Shown: positions 54,410-62,379 of the stretch, piece after piece
Layout: the number at the start of each line of letters is the position of its first letter
How positions within the stretch are numbered: position 1 is the stretch's first letter
From: DAOUBP01 sp964513075
GTDB lineage: Bacteria; Chloroflexota; Anaerolineae; CG2-30-64-16
Reading direction: 5' to 3'
Assembly (NCBI GenBank): GCA_964513075.1
Contig: CAZELR010000008.1
Coordinates: 1-64,000, forward strand
Length of the DNA stretch: 64,000 nt
Made by a program: the position numbers and the translations under genes
The notes under the pieces: model-generated
What the model saw: only the letters and a program-made list of their open reading frames with translations
The model's database searches: none
Told to the model about the DNA's origin: nothing

Positions 54410-55738
54410 TCATTCGTACTTGAGCGCGCGCAGTGGGTCGAGACTGGCGGCCCGCAGCGCAGGATAGACGCCGCTGATCAACCCTATCAACACCGCAAAT
54501 ACGATGGCAAAAAGTGGCAACCAGGCCGGCGTAAATGCGATATCCGAGCTGGCGCTTGGCCCAAAGATGCCGCCTCCGTTGCTCTGTTGCAGCAGGCTGC
54601 CGATCACAATGTTGGCGGCTCCGCTCAATCCCATTCCCAGCAGAACCCCCACCACCCCACCCAGCAGCCCGATACACCCCGCTTCACCCAGAAAGATGAA
54701 CATGACATCCCGGTTGTGCGCGCCGAGCGCCTTCATCAGGCCAATCTCGCGCGTACGCTCCAAAATTGCCATGCTCAGGGTGTTCACGATGCCCAGAGCG
54801 GCCACCAGCAGCGCAATCGCGCCGATGCTCCCCAACACAGCCTGCAACACGCTAAAAAAGCGGTTGATCGATTGCACCGTGTCCATGGCCGAAAAAGCCT
54901 CCAGGCCCAGATCACGAATCTGCTGCTGGAGGGCCTGCACGTCGCGACTGTCCGCCACCTGCACAAAAGCGCGCGGATAGCCTTCCTTGTTGCGATCGAT
55001 CCGCTTGCCCGCGAACCATTCGTTGATCGCCTGGGCCTCGCGCAGCGGGATAAACACCTGATAGTCGGTTTCGCCGCCCTCTGCCAACACGCCGGAGACT
55101 TCGTAGCGCCAGGCGTGCGACGTTTGCTCGCCCTCACTGCCGAACTTGATTCCTTCCAGCGTCAATGTCTCGCCCAACAGCACATCGACCTTCGCAGATT
55201 CGCCCTTCTGAGGATTCCAAAAAGACTCGCTCAGCCGTGCACCGGCCAAAAGCTGGCCGCGCGCCAAACTCAGCGCTCCCTGATCCACGGTCAGGCCCAT
55301 CTGCTCCAGCGCCTCGGGAGCAACGCCGACCAGTGACATCCCGCCGTACAACTTACGGTAGCGCATTTGGATTGCACCCTGGATGTCTTCCAGGGGAATC
55401 ACCGCACTGACGCCTGGAAGACCGCGTAACTCGTCCAGGACCGCGTTGGTGAGCGTGGTGGCTTTGCCTCTCTGGCTCTGTGTCGACACGGCCGCCGCCG
55501 GCCCGCTGGCCGAGACCGCCTTGACGAATTCCGAGTTGCCACCCATCACTGTAATCCGCTTCAGATCGGCAATGTTGCCCAGGCTGCCGGTGGCGCTGCG
55601 CTGCAAGCCGGCGCCCAAACTCACCAATACCATCACGGCCGCGGTGCCGATGACCACGCCAAACGCGGTCAGCGCCACCCGCCCCCGCATCCGGTTGAGG
55701 TTCGCCCAAACCATCCGCAGCCAATCACCGAAGAACAC
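54410..55738 (-). CDS. MacB/FtsX-type ABC transporter permease
   Basis: 442 aa. Topology of MacB-type permeases: one N-terminal membrane helix (about 20-45: VALTAFGVVIGTAAVMVLVS), a large extracytoplasmic domain (about 50-310, MacB_PCD-like) and three C-terminal helices (about 310-430; IGLISGVYPALRAASLDPLRALKYE at the end is typical). The start is a GTG at 55738 with AGGGGG upstream; an ATG at 55714 is also possible. It is the last gene of the operon that also holds the ATPase. These systems move lipids, peptides or signals mechanically instead of by alternating access. Confidence 0.92.
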   Translation of the reverse strand: MFFGDWLRMVWANLNRMRGRVALTAFGVVIGTAAVMVLVSLGAGLQRSATGSLGNIADLKRITVMGGNSEFVKAVSASGPAAAVSTQSQRGKATTLTNAVLDELRGLPGVSAVIPLEDIQGAIQMRYRKLYGGMSLVGVAPEALEQMGLTVDQGALSLARGQLLAGARLSESFWNPQKGESAKVDVLLGETLTLEGIKFGSEGEQTSHAWRYEVSGVLAEGGETDYQVFIPLREAQAINEWFAGKRIDRNKEGYPRAFVQVADSRDVQALQQQIRDLGLEAFSAMDTVQSINRFFSVLQAVLGSIGAIALLVAALGIVNTLSMAILERTREIGLMKALGAHNRDVMFIFLGEAGCIGLLGGVVGVLLGMGLSGAANIVIGSLLQQSNGGGIFGPSASSDIAFTPAWLPLFAIVFAVLIGLISGVYPALRAASLDPLRALKYE

Positions 55739-55756
55739 TCGCCGCCCCCTCTCCGT

Positions 55757-57406
55757 TCAGCCGCTGCCCAAGCCAAGCAGCCCCAATAGCAGCCGCAGCA
55801 GCCACGGCCGCGGCGCCGGCTGGGGCTCCTGCCGCTCGCTGCTGCCGCCCGGTTCGACCGGGCCCAATGGCGGCGCGTCAAGCACCTGCACCACCTTCAC
55901 CCCCTCGAAAACTTGGGGTTGGTTAAAATCATCGATGTAATAAACACGGATGCGAATCTGCTGCTCGCCGGGACTGCTCGCCAGGGCCGTCGCGTCGAAC
56001 GTGACGGATGAACCGGCGTCCAGCGGGCCCACATAGGAACGCGGCGTCTCGACCTGCACCCCGTCGCCCAGCACTTCGATATCGCTGCTGGCTACCCGAG
56101 TGCGGCCGACATTCATCACCTCGATAGGCAAATCGATCACCTCGCCCGCATTGACCGGCATCAGCGGACGGTAGAAATTAAAGAGCAACTGTGGACGCGC
56201 CTTGACTACCAGCGCCACCTGCTCCTTGCGCGTCAATGGCTTGTCGTCAGTCCCGCTATACTCAAGACCGATGGCCAGAACGTAGACGCCCGCGGCCGCC
56301 GCGCCATCCACGATAAACTGCGACACCACATCAGCGGCCGCGCCCGCTTCCACCGCGGGCAGATAGCGCACGTTGCCGCTCCCTAGTGGCGCGATGGCGG
56401 AGCTCCGACTCAGGTCGGCCTGCTCGCCCAACGTCAACGTCACGCGGCGCGCCGCCACCGGACCCACATTGATCACTGACAGCGTCAATGTAAACGGCTG
56501 GCCGGGGCTCAAAGGCTCCGGCGCAACGTGGTAGGCCTGCACAACCACCAACGGTCCCAGCGTCCCAGCGTCGGCCGCGCCGACCCCCACCTCGATGCTG
56601 ACGTTCTGCGCCGACGTAGTATGCTCGCCGCTGGCCGAATCGTAGTCCAGCGTGATCGGGTGGATGTTCCGACCGGCCTTGGCCGTCTGGTCCACTACCA
56701 ACGGCACAGCCACCTGGATGCTCTGCTGCCAGCCGATCGCGCCGATGCCGATGACGTTACCTGTGCCGGCCGCGGCAAAGACGCTGGGCGCGCCGTTTGT
56801 CAGCAACACGTTGCGCGCCCCGCCGGTGCCTGTGTTGTGCAACGTCACGCTGAGAGTGAACGGCTTGCCCGGGGCGGGCGCGGGCGGCTCAGTGGCAAAC
56901 GACTCAATGACCAGCAACGGCCGGCCAGCCGCGGCGGGCTTGGGGGTGGGCGTGGCTGCCTGCACCTTGACGCCCACAGTCTCGGTACTGGTGCTGCTGC
57001 GGCCGTTTTCATCGTCGTAGTTCAGTTGGACGGTGATGGGATACACGCCACCAGCGACGCCTGACGCCACGCGAAATTCCTGCCAGACCGTAGCGTGCTC
57101 GTTGGGCTGCATGCTGCTCACCGTCTTGACGCTGCTCGTCAGCTCCGGGACGAAATTCGCCCCGCTGAGACTGACCACGATCTTGATCGCCGCAGCGTCC
57201 CCGATGTTGTGCAGCTCAAGATACAGGCGAAACAGCCCACCGGCCGCCACCTGGTCCGGCTCGACCCAGCTGCTGCGCACAAAAATCAGCGGGCGCTGCG
57301 GTTGCAGTTGAACCGCTGTCGGCGTTTCCGACTGGGCCAGCGCCGACCCCGGAAGTCCCGTCACCAGAAGCAGACCGATGATGAGAATGACCTTCATTCT
57401 TAACAT
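55757..57406 (-). CDS. CARDB-domain exported protein of the ABC operon
   Basis: 549 aa from the ATG at 57406 (GGAG 7 nt upstream). Signal peptide (MLRMKVILIIGLLLVTGLPG, cleavage near ALA). Three to four CARDB-like beta-sandwich modules, each starting like PLIFVRSSWVEPDQVAAGGL, RPLLVIESFATEPPAPAPGK or GPLVVVQAYHVAPEPLSPGQ. The C-terminus is Pro-rich with a hydrophobic end (PWLLRLLLGLLGLGSG) that may anchor it in the membrane. It occupies the place where a MacA/HlyD-type adaptor would be found, but no such adaptor fold is visible. The gap to the permease is 18 nt. Confidence 0.75.
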   Translation of the reverse strand: MLRMKVILIIGLLLVTGLPGSALAQSETPTAVQLQPQRPLIFVRSSWVEPDQVAAGGLFRLYLELHNIGDAAAIKIVVSLSGANFVPELTSSVKTVSSMQPNEHATVWQEFRVASGVAGGVYPITVQLNYDDENGRSSTSTETVGVKVQAATPTPKPAAAGRPLLVIESFATEPPAPAPGKPFTLSVTLHNTGTGGARNVLLTNGAPSVFAAAGTGNVIGIGAIGWQQSIQVAVPLVVDQTAKAGRNIHPITLDYDSASGEHTTSAQNVSIEVGVGAADAGTLGPLVVVQAYHVAPEPLSPGQPFTLTLSVINVGPVAARRVTLTLGEQADLSRSSAIAPLGSGNVRYLPAVEAGAAADVVSQFIVDGAAAAGVYVLAIGLEYSGTDDKPLTRKEQVALVVKARPQLLFNFYRPLMPVNAGEVIDLPIEVMNVGRTRVASSDIEVLGDGVQVETPRSYVGPLDAGSSVTFDATALASSPGEQQIRIRVYYIDDFNQPQVFEGVKVVQVLDAPPLGPVEPGGSSERQEPQPAPRPWLLRLLLGLLGLGSG

Positions 57407-57420
57407 AGAGCGTCTCCGCG

Positions 57421-58089
57421 TCACTGCTCCAACACCCGGCCATCGCGCATGTGGAGCACATCCCGCGCGTGGCCAGCGATTCCTGCATCGTGCGTCACCA
57501 TCAGCACGGTCAGGTGGCCTTCTCGGTGCGCCTGTGAAATCAGCGCCATGATCTCGCCGCCGGTCTGCGTATCCAGATTACCGGTCGGCTCGTCGGCCAA
57601 CAGCAGCCGAGGCGAGTTGGCCAGCGCCCGCGCAACTGCTACTCGCTGCTGCTCGCCGCCCGATAATTCAGTAGGTCGGTGGCTCACCCGGTCTGCCAAG
57701 CCCACGGCTCCCAGCAGATAGCGGGCCCGACGCCGTCGCTCGCCGGCCGGCACCCGCGCAAACACCATGGGAAACTCGACGTTTTGCTGCGCCGTCATGG
57801 TGCTCACCAGATTAAAGGACTGGAAAATAAAGCCACACACCTGCTGCCGGAAGTTCGCCAGCCTGTTTTCGTCCATGCGCGTCAGATCCTGGCCGGCCAC
57901 GCGCAGCTCCCCCGCGCTGGGGCGATCCAGCCCTCCTACCAAGTTCAGCAGAGTAGATTTGCCGGACCCAGATGGTCCCATGATCGCCAGGAAGGCGCCC
58001 TCAGGGATAGCGACCGTGACGCCGGCCAACGCGCGCACGAGGACCCGACCCATCGGATAGATGCGCTGCAGATCAGAGGACGTCACCAT
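57421..58089 (-). CDS. ABC transporter ATP-binding protein (MacB/LolD-type)
   Basis: 222 aa from the ATG at 58089; a GTG at 58104 would overlap the upstream stop. Walker A GPSGSGKS (38-45), Q-loop Gln90 in FIFQSFNLV, signature LSGGEQQRV (from 142), Walker B LLLADEP (162-168) with TGNLD, and H-loop TVLMVTHD. It belongs to the LolD/MacB group of ATPases that work with FtsX-type permeases, here the 54410-55738 gene. Genes of the operon run Yip1-like, ATPase, CARDB protein, permease. Confidence 0.95.
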   Translation of the reverse strand: MVTSSDLQRIYPMGRVLVRALAGVTVAIPEGAFLAIMGPSGSGKSTLLNLVGGLDRPSAGELRVAGQDLTRMDENRLANFRQQVCGFIFQSFNLVSTMTAQQNVEFPMVFARVPAGERRRRARYLLGAVGLADRVSHRPTELSGGEQQRVAVARALANSPRLLLADEPTGNLDTQTGGEIMALISQAHREGHLTVLMVTHDAGIAGHARDVLHMRDGRVLEQ

Positions 58090-58093
58090 CGGC

Positions 58094-58948
58094 TCAGGCG
58101 CCACCGAATAATCCCTGTGTCACCAACTGGCTCAGGCTCACAGCCAACGACAGCACAACGTAGATGATCACTACGCGTGCCGTCTTGCCGCGGCCAAGCT
58201 GGGCCGCGGCAAGCACCGCCAGCCCCAACAGCACAACATACCACAGCGTGAACAGATCAATGCGCCCTAACACTAGGGCGGGGATTGTAAGCGGGGCTGT
58301 CCCCGCGGCCGCAACCGGCGTGGCCGCGACCTTGACGACCGCGGACGCCGCCCCTGTTGCTGCCCCGGGCAGCGCAGACGGCGCCGCGGTCAACAGCCCA
58401 GAGAGGCCCGCGCCCTGGATCACCGACCCCGTCGCGGCCAGGTAGATCGTCTGCACGAGATCACGCAGCAGCAGTGGGAAGGACGCCCAAGCCGCCGTCC
58501 GATAGATGCTGCCATAGCTCTGCCGGCCACCCATCGCCAGGCTGCTGACATGCAAAACCGCGGCGCGCACCAGCCACCCCAGCAGAATGCCGGCCACGGC
58601 CGACGCCATCGGCACCCACAGCACCAGAACCTGGCTCGGTTCGGGGACCGCCGTCATCTCTTCCGGCAAGGTGTCCCGGTATTCCTCGGGCACCGACTCA
58701 ATCTGAGCCGCGATCATTGCCTCGTTTTGCACCCGTTGCCTGGCGGTCGCGCCGGGCGCGGCGGCCAGGCTGTGGCCGACCGACAGGGCCAGCGCCAAGA
58801 TGACCGGGATCAGCCAGAGCCAGGCCGGGCCGATGGCAATTGCGGCCAGGGCGCGGCGCGGCTGCACCCAAATCTGGGCCAGCAGGCTCAATACGTTGGG
58901 GCCACGCTCAGGCGGCGGCGCGGCCTGGATGGCAGCAGGGTCAAACAT
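58094..58948 (-). CDS. Yip1-like multi-pass membrane protein
   Basis: 284 aa with about five hydrophobic segments (LWLIPVILALALSVGHSLAA; VLWVPMASAVAGILLGWLVR; LVLGRIDLFTLWYVVLLGLA; VIIYVVLSLAVSLSQLVTQG). The pattern matches the Yip1/DUF1282 type proteins common beside ABC permeases in this kind of genome. Role unknown; it may assemble or regulate the transporter. GGAGG lies 4 nt before the ATG at 58948. First gene of the operon. A TATACT-like -10 with an extended TGT lies on the minus strand near 58990. Confidence 0.75.
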   Translation of the reverse strand: MFDPAAIQAAPPPERGPNVLSLLAQIWVQPRRALAAIAIGPAWLWLIPVILALALSVGHSLAAAPGATARQRVQNEAMIAAQIESVPEEYRDTLPEEMTAVPEPSQVLVLWVPMASAVAGILLGWLVRAAVLHVSSLAMGGRQSYGSIYRTAAWASFPLLLRDLVQTIYLAATGSVIQGAGLSGLLTAAPSALPGAATGAASAVVKVAATPVAAAGTAPLTIPALVLGRIDLFTLWYVVLLGLAVLAAAQLGRGKTARVVIIYVVLSLAVSLSQLVTQGLFGGA

Positions 58949-59014
58949 CTCGCCTCCATTGAGGGTCAGACAGATTCGGCGCAGTATAACACAAAATATC
59001 TGACTTACCCTCTT

Positions 59015-59043
59015 TTGACAACCGCGGCCGCTGATGCTAATCT
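59015..59043 (+). promoter_or_regulatory. tgt promoter giving a near-leaderless transcript
   Basis: TTGACA (59015-59020), 17-nt spacer, TAATCT (59038-59043). The predicted start at about 59050 lies 1-2 nt before the ATG at 59052, and no ribosome-binding site is seen. Confidence 0.45.
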
Positions 59044-59051
59044 TGACTTCT

Positions 59052-60236
59052 ATGTTTGATTTTCAGATCACCGGCCGCGACCCGCAGACCGCGGCGCGCA
59101 CCGGCAACTTCATGACACCGCACGGCAACCTGGCAACGCCTGTATTCGCCCCTGTGGGCACCCAGGCGACGGTGAAGACACTGACCCCGCGCGATCTGCA
59201 CCAAGCGGGCGCCACCCTGGTACTGGCCAACACGTACCACCTTTACCTGCGTCCGGGCACCCGCCTGGTGGCGGATTTCGGCGGGCTGCACAGCTTCATG
59301 GGCTGGACAGGCCCGATGCTGACGGACTCGGGCGGATTTCAAGTCTTCAGCCTGGCCCAAATGCGGAAAGTCGATCCAGACGGTGTGACATTTCGCTCGC
59401 ACATCGACGGCAGTCAACACCGCTTCACCCCAGAAAGCACGATTGCAGCGCAAGAAGAGCTCGGCGCAGATATCATCATGTGTTTGGATGAATGTCCGGA
59501 GCCGCTAGATCGCCGCTACAACGAGGAAGCATTGGTCCGCACGCACGCCTGGGCCGAGCGCTGCCGGACGGCCCAGCGCCGGCCCGATCAAGCCCTCTTC
59601 GGCATTGTTCAGGGCGGCATCTTCCCCGATCTGCGGGCGGAAAGCGCACGCACCCTGGTCGGCCTGGACTTTCCGGGCTACGCGGTTGGTGGGCTGAGTG
59701 TAGGAGAAACTAAGGAACAGATGTACGCCACCCTGGACCTGGTTATCCCCGAGTTGCCGAGCCACAAACCCCGCTACCTGATGGGCGTGGGTGCGCCGGA
59801 AGACGTGGTGGAAGGCGTGGCGCGTGGGATAGACATCTTCGACTGCGTGCTGCCGACGCGCGTCGCTCGCAACGGCGGCCTGCTGACGCGTCAGGGCCGC
59901 ATCAACTTGCGCAACGCCCGCTACGCCGCCGACCCGCTGCCGGTCGAACCGGGATGCGACTGCTACGCCTGCCAACACTTCAGCCGCGCCTATCTCCGTC
60001 ATCTATTCAAAGCGGAGGAGACGCTTGGCCTGCACCTGGCAACCATGCACAATGTCCGCTTCATGATCCGACTGATGGAGGAGATCCGCCACCACGTTAC
60101 AGCAGGCACGTTTGCCGCATTCCGCGCCGCGTTCCTCGCCGATTACCAATTACCAGATCAAGCCGTGCGCCACGCGCAAAAAGAAAAACGCAGGCAGCGG
60201 CTGGCGAAGGTTGAAGGTCATAAGGTTGAAGGTTGA
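59052..60236 (+). CDS. tgt: tRNA-guanine transglycosylase
   Basis: 394 aa from the ATG at 59052 (MFDFQITGRDPQTAARTGNF). Exchanges the wobble guanine for preQ1 in GUN-anticodon tRNAs during queuosine synthesis. Conserved NTYHLYLRPG, the catalytic Asp in MLTDSGGFQVFSL, FGIVQGG, YAVGGLSVGE, the second Asp in DCVLPTRVARNGG, and zinc ligands in CDCYACQHFSRAYLRHL. The last residues (KVEGHKVEG) are encoded by the heptamer repeat at 60206-60289, where the stop also lies. No other queuosine genes are in the window. Confidence 0.97.
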   Translation: MFDFQITGRDPQTAARTGNFMTPHGNLATPVFAPVGTQATVKTLTPRDLHQAGATLVLANTYHLYLRPGTRLVADFGGLHSFMGWTGPMLTDSGGFQVFSLAQMRKVDPDGVTFRSHIDGSQHRFTPESTIAAQEELGADIIMCLDECPEPLDRRYNEEALVRTHAWAERCRTAQRRPDQALFGIVQGGIFPDLRAESARTLVGLDFPGYAVGGLSVGETKEQMYATLDLVIPELPSHKPRYLMGVGAPEDVVEGVARGIDIFDCVLPTRVARNGGLLTRQGRINLRNARYAADPLPVEPGCDCYACQHFSRAYLRHLFKAEETLGLHLATMHNVRFMIRLMEEIRHHVTAGTFAAFRAAFLADYQLPDQAVRHAQKEKRRQRLAKVEGHKVEG

Positions 60237-60289
60237 AGGTCTAGGATTGAAGGTCGCACCTTGCACCTTGAACCTTGCACCTTGAACCC
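60206..60289. repeat. Degenerate AAGGTTGA/ACCTTGAA repeat tract
   Basis: Four to five copies of a GAAGGTTGAAGGT-type unit (60206-60240) followed by inverted copies CACCTTGAACC (60257-60288). It overlaps the 3' end of tgt and fills the spacer to uppP. Related to the tract at 4170-4198. Confidence 0.6.
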
Positions 60290-60301
60290 GAAAGGATAAC
60301 G

Positions 60302-61165
60302 ATGGACATCATCCGCGCAATCATCCTGGGCATCATCCAGGGCCTGACCGAGTTCATTCCGATATCGAGCTCGGCCCACCTGATCGTCGTCCCGTGGCTC
60401 TTCGGGTGGAACGATAAGAACATCGGCAGCCTCGCATTTGATGTGGCGCTGCATCTGGGCACGCTGACCGCTGTGCTGTGGTTCTTCTTCGCGGACTGGG
60501 TCAGGCTGATCCGCGCAGGCATCGCCAGCATCCGAGAACGCAAGATCGGCGCGGATCCCGATCGTAGGTTGGCGTGGCTGCTCATCATCGGCTGCATCCC
60601 CGGGGGGATCATCGGCGCACTGGCCGAGAGCAGGGTCGAGGCGCTGTTCCATCAGCCGAACCAGCCGCACCAACCGGCTGCCATGTTTGCCATGGCCGGC
60701 GTAATCGCCCTGGCCGGCGCGGCCATGCTGCTGGCAGACCGGTTGGCACGACATCTGCGCGGCCTGACCAGTATCGGCCTCCGAGACGCGCTGATCATTG
60801 GATGCTGTCAGGCGTTGGCTATCTTTCCTGGCGTTTCCCGCTCGGGCGCCACGATGACGGCCGGGCTCGCCCTGGGGCTGGAACGCCCGGCGGCCGCGAA
60901 GTTTTCCTTCCTGCTTTCCGCGCCGATCATCGCCGGCGCGGGTCTGAAGAGCCTCTGGGATGTACTGGAGGCCTTGCGCGGCGGCGAATTAGCCACTTCC
61001 AGCGTGGCGGTCTTCGTGATCGGCGTGGTCGCCGCGGCCGTCAGCGGCTATTTCTGCATCAGGTTCCTGCTCCAGTATCTGCACCGGCACTCCATCGCCC
61101 TCTTCACCTATTACCGCTGGGGGCTGGCCGCGCTGATTGTCATTGTCACGTTGCTGAGGCTATAA
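60302..61165 (+). CDS. uppP: Undecaprenyl-diphosphatase (BacA/UppP)
   Basis: 287-aa membrane enzyme that recycles undecaprenyl diphosphate to the monophosphate lipid carrier for cell-wall synthesis; can confer bacitracin tolerance. Signature 1: GLTEFIPISSSAHLIV with Glu17; signature 2: FPGVSRSGATMTAGLALGL. About seven to eight membrane helices, normal length. ATG 60302 with AAAGGA just upstream. It is 65 nt past tgt, with a repeat tract between. Confidence 0.97.
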   Translation: MDIIRAIILGIIQGLTEFIPISSSAHLIVVPWLFGWNDKNIGSLAFDVALHLGTLTAVLWFFFADWVRLIRAGIASIRERKIGADPDRRLAWLLIIGCIPGGIIGALAESRVEALFHQPNQPHQPAAMFAMAGVIALAGAAMLLADRLARHLRGLTSIGLRDALIIGCCQALAIFPGVSRSGATMTAGLALGLERPAAAKFSFLLSAPIIAGAGLKSLWDVLEALRGGELATSSVAVFVIGVVAAAVSGYFCIRFLLQYLHRHSIALFTYYRWGLAALIVIVTLLRL

Positions 61166-61166
61166 G

Positions 61167-62105
61167 ATGACCGTTAAGGCGAGGCATTCTCTGGCAGATG
61201 AGGGCCTGCCACGGCCTCACCTCCCGGGAAACCCCCTTGGTTGCGGCGGATCGTGGGCAGAATGCCTCGCCCCCACGCTGGTAACGATTGTGACCTTGAT
61301 GCTGGCCACGACGTTGTCGGCGTGCTCCGCCGGCTGGACCGGTACGCCGGCGCCTGTTGTACTGCGCATCGCGGGATCTACCAGCCTCCAGCCCGTGCTG
61401 AAGGAATTGGCAACCGCCTACCAGTCCGCACATCCCAACGTACTGATAGATGTCCGTGGCGGTGGCACGGCCATCGGCATACAACAACTGCGCGACGGAC
61501 AGATCGATCTCGCAGCCGTTTCCTGGCGGTCTGAGGACGAGAAGCTTCCGGACAATATACAAGCCATCCCTGTCGCCCGCGACGGCATCGCCGTCATCGT
61601 ACACCCCACCAATGCCATCACGAACCTGACCTCCCTGCAACTGCACGCGATCTACCGCGGCGAGATCCTCGATTGGGCCGCGCTCGGCCACACCAGCAGC
61701 ATGCCCACTGTGATCAGCCGAGAAGAAGGATCCGGCACGCGCGCGGCGTTCGAGACACTGGTGATGGGAGACGAACGGGTTACCCTTAACGCACTGGTGC
61801 TGCCGACCGGCGAAGCGATCATAGATTATGTCGCCTCGCATCGAGATGCCATCGGCTATACATCCAGTGTTGCGCTGGCCGGCGAAGGCGCAGCAGCACC
61901 CGATAGCGCGCGGGTACGCGTTGTGCCGGTGGAGGAGGTCGCGCCCACCCCAGCAACGCTGAGGGCTGGTGCCTATCGCCTGGGCCGCGTGTTGCACCTG
62001 TACGTAGCAACTCCAACCGAGGCTGAAGCGCGGGCCTTCCTGGATTTCGTCCTCAGCCCGGCCGGGCAGGCCATCGTTGCCAGGCAGTTAACGCCGATAC
62101 GCTAG
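61167..62105 (+). CDS. Phosphate-binding PstS-like lipoprotein
   Basis: 312 aa. PBP family of phosphate/oxyanion-binding proteins: IAGSTSLQPVLKELATAYQS with the phosphate-loop Ser/Thr cluster (69-79), DVRGGGTAIGIQQLRDGQID and SREEGSGTRAAFETLVMG. Lipobox TLSAC with Cys53. The first about 35 residues are hydrophilic and unusually long for a lipoprotein signal; they are encoded by a segment bounded by a 12-bp inverted repeat (61179-61270), so the true start may be further downstream. One nt after the uppP stop. No pstCAB genes are adjacent. Confidence 0.85.
   Translation: MTVKARHSLADEGLPRPHLPGNPLGCGGSWAECLAPTLVTIVTLMLATTLSACSAGWTGTPAPVVLRIAGSTSLQPVLKELATAYQSAHPNVLIDVRGGGTAIGIQQLRDGQIDLAAVSWRSEDEKLPDNIQAIPVARDGIAVIVHPTNAITNLTSLQLHAIYRGEILDWAALGHTSSMPTVISREEGSGTRAAFETLVMGDERVTLNALVLPTGEAIIDYVASHRDAIGYTSSVALAGEGAAAPDSARVRVVPVEEVAPTPATLRAGAYRLGRVLHLYVATPTEAEARAFLDFVLSPAGQAIVARQLTPIR
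61179..61270. repeat. 12-bp inverted repeat flanking the 5' end of the PstS-like gene
   Basis: GCGAGGCATTCT (61179-61190) and AGAATGCCTCGC (61259-61270) are perfect reverse complements enclosing 68 nt. Could be a small mobile element (MITE-like) or a long-range regulatory hairpin. Confidence 0.5.
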
Positions 62106-62221
62106 GGGCATGCACTCCTGACGGTTCTGCGCGGCCAGGGTTATCGCCTCGAGTGCGACAAAGCGAGTTGCTATAGTAGTTGGACGGAGTGCCTCGTCTC
62201 TACAATCGTGATCTTCTCAAC

Positions 62222-62250
62222 TTGCAACTTCCCGCCCCCTGTGGTAAACT
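62222..62250 (+). promoter_or_regulatory. nusA promoter candidate
   Basis: TTGCAA (62222-62227), 17-nt spacer, TAAACT (62245-62250). Predicted start near 62257, leaving a leader of about 120 nt that contains a hairpin. Confidence 0.45.
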
Positions 62251-62282
62251 GTTTTTATCGTAAACCTCAGGCCTTGATCTTT

Positions 62283-62306
62283 GAAAGTGGGGACCCCCCC
62301 ACTTTC
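62283..62306 (+). terminator. Leader hairpin before nusA (attenuator or upstream terminator)
   Basis: GAAAGTGGGG (62283-62292) pairs with CCCCACTTTC (62297-62306) across the loop ACCC and is followed by TTTATTG. It could terminate pstS-side transcription or act as an attenuator in the nusA leader. Confidence 0.6.
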
Positions 62307-62379
62307 TTTATTGTACAAGCCTGAGCGGATCAACATGGCAAGCAGATGCCGCAAGAATCTGAGGAGTAGGGGTACGGGA

